Source of the DNA: DATAVB01 sp040414495
GTDB taxonomy: Bacteria; Actinomycetota; Actinomycetes; Mycobacteriales; QHCD01
NCBI GenBank assembly: GCA_040414495.1
Contig: JBEDUI010000108.1
Span: forward strand, 1 to 7,639
Reading direction: 5' to 3'
Length of the DNA: 7,639 bases
This document shows, piece by piece, positions 5,647-7,639 of the stretch. The translations under genes were made by a program, and so were the position numbers. The first letter of the stretch is position 1, and every line of letters starts with the position of its first letter. The notes below the pieces were generated by a model. The model was given only the letters and a program-made list of their open reading frames with translations. It was not told the DNA's origin and did not search any database.

Positions 5647-6135
5647 TTACTCGGAGGTTAACGACGCGTACAGCGAGCCACTGGCCAATGCCGATTTCCG
5701 TCCGGATTTGTTCAGCTCATGTACGGAGAAATGCGGATGCGTCCCAATCGCACCGGCGTTGCTTGGGTTCTCGCCGATGTGGTTCCAGAGCAGACCCACG
5801 ATGCCGCCGGCCGTCAACGCGGTCGCGACGGTCGTCGCGACAACAGCGCGGCGCGCCGACTGGTACGACTGGTTGATCCAGTCCGCGGCCGGTTCGGGAT
5901 CGCCGTGTGGTGCCCGGTGCCGACCCTCGTACGTAGGAAGGCGGCTTTCCGACGCCGGATAGTGCCGACCCTGGTAACTGCTGGATGAACTCTCGGAGCT
6001 GGCGCGATGTCGGCCACCGGAAGTGGGAACGGCCACCAAATGGGAGCCGTGACCGGGCTGATGCCGGTGCTGCTGGCCGTCGGGTCGACTGTGACGCCCC
6101 ACGAATTCGCGCCTCTCATACACGTGCGTGGTCAA
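5647..6135 (-). CDS. Small single-pass membrane protein with repeated Gly-Arg-His motifs
   Basis: I do not recognise this protein. From TTG 6135 it has 162 residues. A polar, His/Ser/Arg-rich N-terminal part (1-90) contains four GRH motifs (13-15, 41-43, 57-59, 71-73); the last two sit in copies about 15 residues apart, visible in DNA as a 45-bp repeat near 5918 and 5963. A single hydrophobic segment (about 97-117) follows Arg-Arg, which suggests a cytoplasmic N-terminus and an outside C-terminal part of about 45 residues (N-in, C-out). The start is uncertain. The frame is open up to GTG 6288, but a good promoter at 6174-6202 lies inside that extension, so the gene probably begins below it, at TTG 6135 or GTG 6123. 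A GGAGGGG sits 18 bases before the TTG, unusually far. It may be co-transcribed with the secreted glycosidase-domain gene 88 bp downstream. Confidence 0.68.
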   Translation of the reverse strand: MTTHVYERREFVGRHSRPDGQQHRHQPGHGSHLVAVPTSGGRHRASSESSSSSYQGRHYPASESRLPTYEGRHRAPHGDPEPAADWINQSYQSARRAVVATTVATALTAGGIVGLLWNHIGENPSNAGAIGTHPHFSVHELNKSGRKSALASGSLYASLTSE

Positions 6136-6173
6136 TCCAGCGGCGAGCCCCGACCCCTCCGCGATGGCGACAA

Positions 6174-6202
6174 ATCGTATCTTGATCGATATCGAATTGC
6201 AA
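6174..6202 (-). promoter_or_regulatory. Promoter of the GRH-motif membrane protein gene, with overlapping palindromes
   Basis: On the minus strand TTGCAA (6202-6197) and TACGAT (6179-6174) are separated by exactly 17 bp, and TACGAT fits TANNNT. The stretch is strikingly AT-rich for this genome. Two adjoining perfect 10-bp palindromes, TCGATATCGA (6186-6195) and AATTGCAATT (6195-6204), cover the -35 box and spacer and could be operator sites. Confidence 0.6.
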
Positions 6203-6392
6203 TTTCGGGACGGATCGGTAACAAACCGCTCTTGCTGTTCATCGGGCACCTTGCGGCACAGGTCGTATGCAACGGATATGGCTGGCACACAAGGGATTCG
6301 TAAACTTCCGACATCGTAGATTGTGACGCCGATTCCGGTCGCGGCGGGTCGCGGTATCTTGCCCGGATACGGGGAATCCTGTCCCGAGTTGC

Positions 6393-6398
6393 TAGCGT
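6393..6398 (+). promoter_or_regulatory. -10 element for leaderless transcription of the 6405 gene
   Basis: TAGCGT fits TANNNT and ends six bases before GTG 6405, which places the transcription start on the G of the start codon. The first three bases (TAG) are also an in-frame stop codon, so no earlier start is possible in this frame. No clear -35 box was found. Nested inverted repeats lie upstream (GATTCC 6331-6336 with GGAATC 6374-6379; GTATC 6354-6358 with GATAC 6366-6370). Confidence 0.5.
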
Positions 6399-6404
6399 CG
6401 GCGC

Positions 6405-7529
6405 GTGGCTACCGGAAAGAGCAGTAAGTCAGCGTCTACCCCGACCGGCGGGCAATCGTCCGCGAGCGGAGGGTCGTCAGCAAAAACGACGACAAAGACG
6501 GCTACCAAGACAACTCGGCCCAGCGCGCGTAAAAGCGCGAGCGGAGCCACGAAACCGGCGAAGCAGCAGGCCAAACCCAAGCCCGCTACCCAAAAGCAAT
6601 CGGAACCGTCCACAAAGGTCAGTGCGGCCGTCGCGCCGGCTTGGCGGGCCGATGACGTAGTGGTCGGCCGGGTCTCGTTGGCCTCCCGAGTCGCCGGGAC
6701 GATGGCGGTGGTGGCCGCACTCGGGCTGGCGGTCCGTCCGTTCCTGCCGCTGGGCACTGTGGACGGACACGGTGTCGGTACGAGCGCCGGGGTGTTCGGC
6801 CTACTCGGCTGGCTGCCGGCCGTGGTCGTGGTCGGCGGGGCCGGTGTGCTGGTGCTGACCGGCCGGTTGCCGCGGTTCGGGCTGGCCGTGATCGGGGCCG
6901 CCGGGGCGATCAGCGTCGCGACCCTGCTGCACGGCATCTGGCTCGCCGAGAGCGGCCGTACCGCCCTCGACCTACCGGTGGGCGGGCAGGCGCTGCGCGG
7001 CTCGGCGTATTCGGTTGGTACGGGTCTGGTGCTCGAACTGGTCGCGGCCGGGCTGCTGGTCGCCGCGCTGCTGGTGGTACTGGCCGGTTGGACCGCAACG
7101 GTGATGGACGACGGCGGCGGTTTCGACCGGCGGCGTCCGGGTTTCGGCGCGCTGGGCCTGTTCGTCGGCGTGATTACCGCGGCCGCGTTCAGCATGGCCG
7201 CCAGCTCCTCGCCGATCGGGATCGCGCCGACCGCGGTCACCGCGCAGGTCGGGCTGCAACGGGTCGCCGGCCTGCTGCTGGCCGCCATCATTGTTGGCTG
7301 CTGCGTGCTGGCGCCGAGCCTGCGACCCTGGCTGGGTGCGGCCGGCGGTTGGCTCGGGGTCGCAGTGATGCTGGGCGGCCAGGCAGTCGAGAACGTGATC
7401 TCGGTGGCCCGGTCGGCCGACCTGCACGTCGATCTGGGCACGGTGGCGCAATTGGTCACGCCGCTGCTGGTGCTGGCGCTCGCGGTGGCGGCGGCTACGG
7501 TCCGGTCCCGGGCGCAGGAGCCGGCCTGA
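6405..7529 (+). CDS. Polytopic membrane protein with Lys/Ser/Thr/Ala-rich N-terminal tail
   Basis: I do not recognise this 374-residue protein. Residues 1-78 form a low-complexity, strongly basic tail (KTTTKTATKTTRPSARKS at 27-44, KPAKQQAKPKP at 50-60) resembling histone H1-like or nucleic-acid-binding tails and predicted to be disordered. Residues 94-367 hold about eight hydrophobic segments (roughly 94-112, 128-152, 158-181, 205-229, 246-266, 286-304, 310-327, 347-367). Charged residues are concentrated between segments, for example DDGGGFDRRR at 235-244. No catalytic or transporter signature is visible. The start GTG 6405 is firm, because an in-frame TAG lies 12 bases upstream and a TANNNT box predicts leaderless initiation there. 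The gene diverges from the GRH-motif membrane protein gene and has no terminator I could identify after its stop. Confidence 0.85.
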   Translation: MATGKSSKSASTPTGGQSSASGGSSAKTTTKTATKTTRPSARKSASGATKPAKQQAKPKPATQKQSEPSTKVSAAVAPAWRADDVVVGRVSLASRVAGTMAVVAALGLAVRPFLPLGTVDGHGVGTSAGVFGLLGWLPAVVVVGGAGVLVLTGRLPRFGLAVIGAAGAISVATLLHGIWLAESGRTALDLPVGGQALRGSAYSVGTGLVLELVAAGLLVAALLVVLAGWTATVMDDGGGFDRRRPGFGALGLFVGVITAAAFSMAASSSPIGIAPTAVTAQVGLQRVAGLLLAAIIVGCCVLAPSLRPWLGAAGGWLGVAVMLGGQAVENVISVARSADLHVDLGTVAQLVTPLLVLALAVAAATVRSRAQEPA

Positions 7530-7639
7530 CACGATCGACGCCCTTTCTGGCTGCCGTTCGTCTGGTGCAGCGAGCGCTCATTGCAGCGAGCGTGGCAACA
7601 GGGTCGTGTTTGTCGGCTGGGCGGTGTCGCCGGCCGACG
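7530..7639. other. Unassigned 110-bp right end of the window
   Basis: No start with a ribosome-binding site and no terminator was found here. GCAGCGAGCG occurs twice (7567-7576 and 7583-7592), and GAGCGCTC (7572-7579) is a small palindrome. Several frames are open simply because the stretch is short and GC-rich. Confidence 0.4.

Noticed and set aside
6136..6288. N-terminal extension of the GRH-motif protein up to GTG 6288
   Set aside because: A well-spaced -35/-10 promoter lies within it, its base composition is AT-richer than the genes, and no ribosome-binding site precedes 6288. I place the start at or below 6135, with uncertainty.
6392..7459. Minus-strand open frame of 355 codons opposite the polytopic membrane protein
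   Set aside because: It is Pro/Ser/Thr/Ala-rich antisense composition. The plus strand has regular hydrophobic helices, a defined start and a promoter.
7567..7592. Possible attachment site or short repeat element (GCAGCGAGCG twice)
   Set aside because: Ten-base copies 16 bp apart in GC-rich sequence can arise by chance, and no integrase, tRNA end or insertion is present nearby.

Overview
The window is from a high-GC Gram-positive bacterium, most likely an actinomycete (Actinomycetota). It has strong G/C third-position bias, a PcrA/UvrD1-type helicase with the actinobacterial sequence style, and a small chorismate mutase of the Mycobacterium Rv0948c type lying divergently next to that helicase. 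The same arrangement is known in M. tuberculosis (Rv0948c/Rv0949). I cannot fix the genus.

Layout. Positions 1-400 hold no convincing gene. They contain two families of short tandem repeats: a 37-bp unit at 1-111 and a 33-34-bp unit at 226-375. From about 1620 down to 401, a minus-strand transcription unit encodes a Tyr/Phe-rich leader peptide (1541-1606), an intrinsic terminator (1498-1526), chorismate mutase aroQ (1199-1456) and a PIG-L/LmbE-type zinc deacetylase (401-1189). Diverging from it on the plus strand is pcrA/uvrD1 (1676-4123). A perfect 20-bp-arm hairpin at 4129-4174 separates pcrA from the convergent gene for a secreted phosphodiester-glycosidase-domain protein (4185-5558, minus). 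Upstream of that, on the same strand, is a small single-pass membrane protein with repeated Gly-Arg-His motifs (5647-6135). A divergent region of about 270 bp, carrying a good minus-strand promoter and a leaderless plus-strand promoter, leads to an unrecognised polytopic membrane protein with a Lys/Ser/Thr/Ala-rich tail (6405-7529). The last 110 bp hold nothing assignable.

How the genes work together. The most informative feature is the aroQ leader. It has a short reading frame with five aromatic codons within seven, then stacked hairpins and a terminator, then the gene that commits chorismate to Phe and Tyr. This is the layout of ribosome-mediated transcription attenuation. It predicts that aroQ, and perhaps the deacetylase downstream, rises when charged tRNA-Tyr or tRNA-Phe is scarce. 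pcrA is a housekeeping repair helicase. The envelope-directed genes at 4185-7529 (secreted glycosidase-fold protein, single-pass membrane protein, multi-pass membrane protein) are poorly characterised and could form a small cell-surface group, but that is inference from neighbourhood only.
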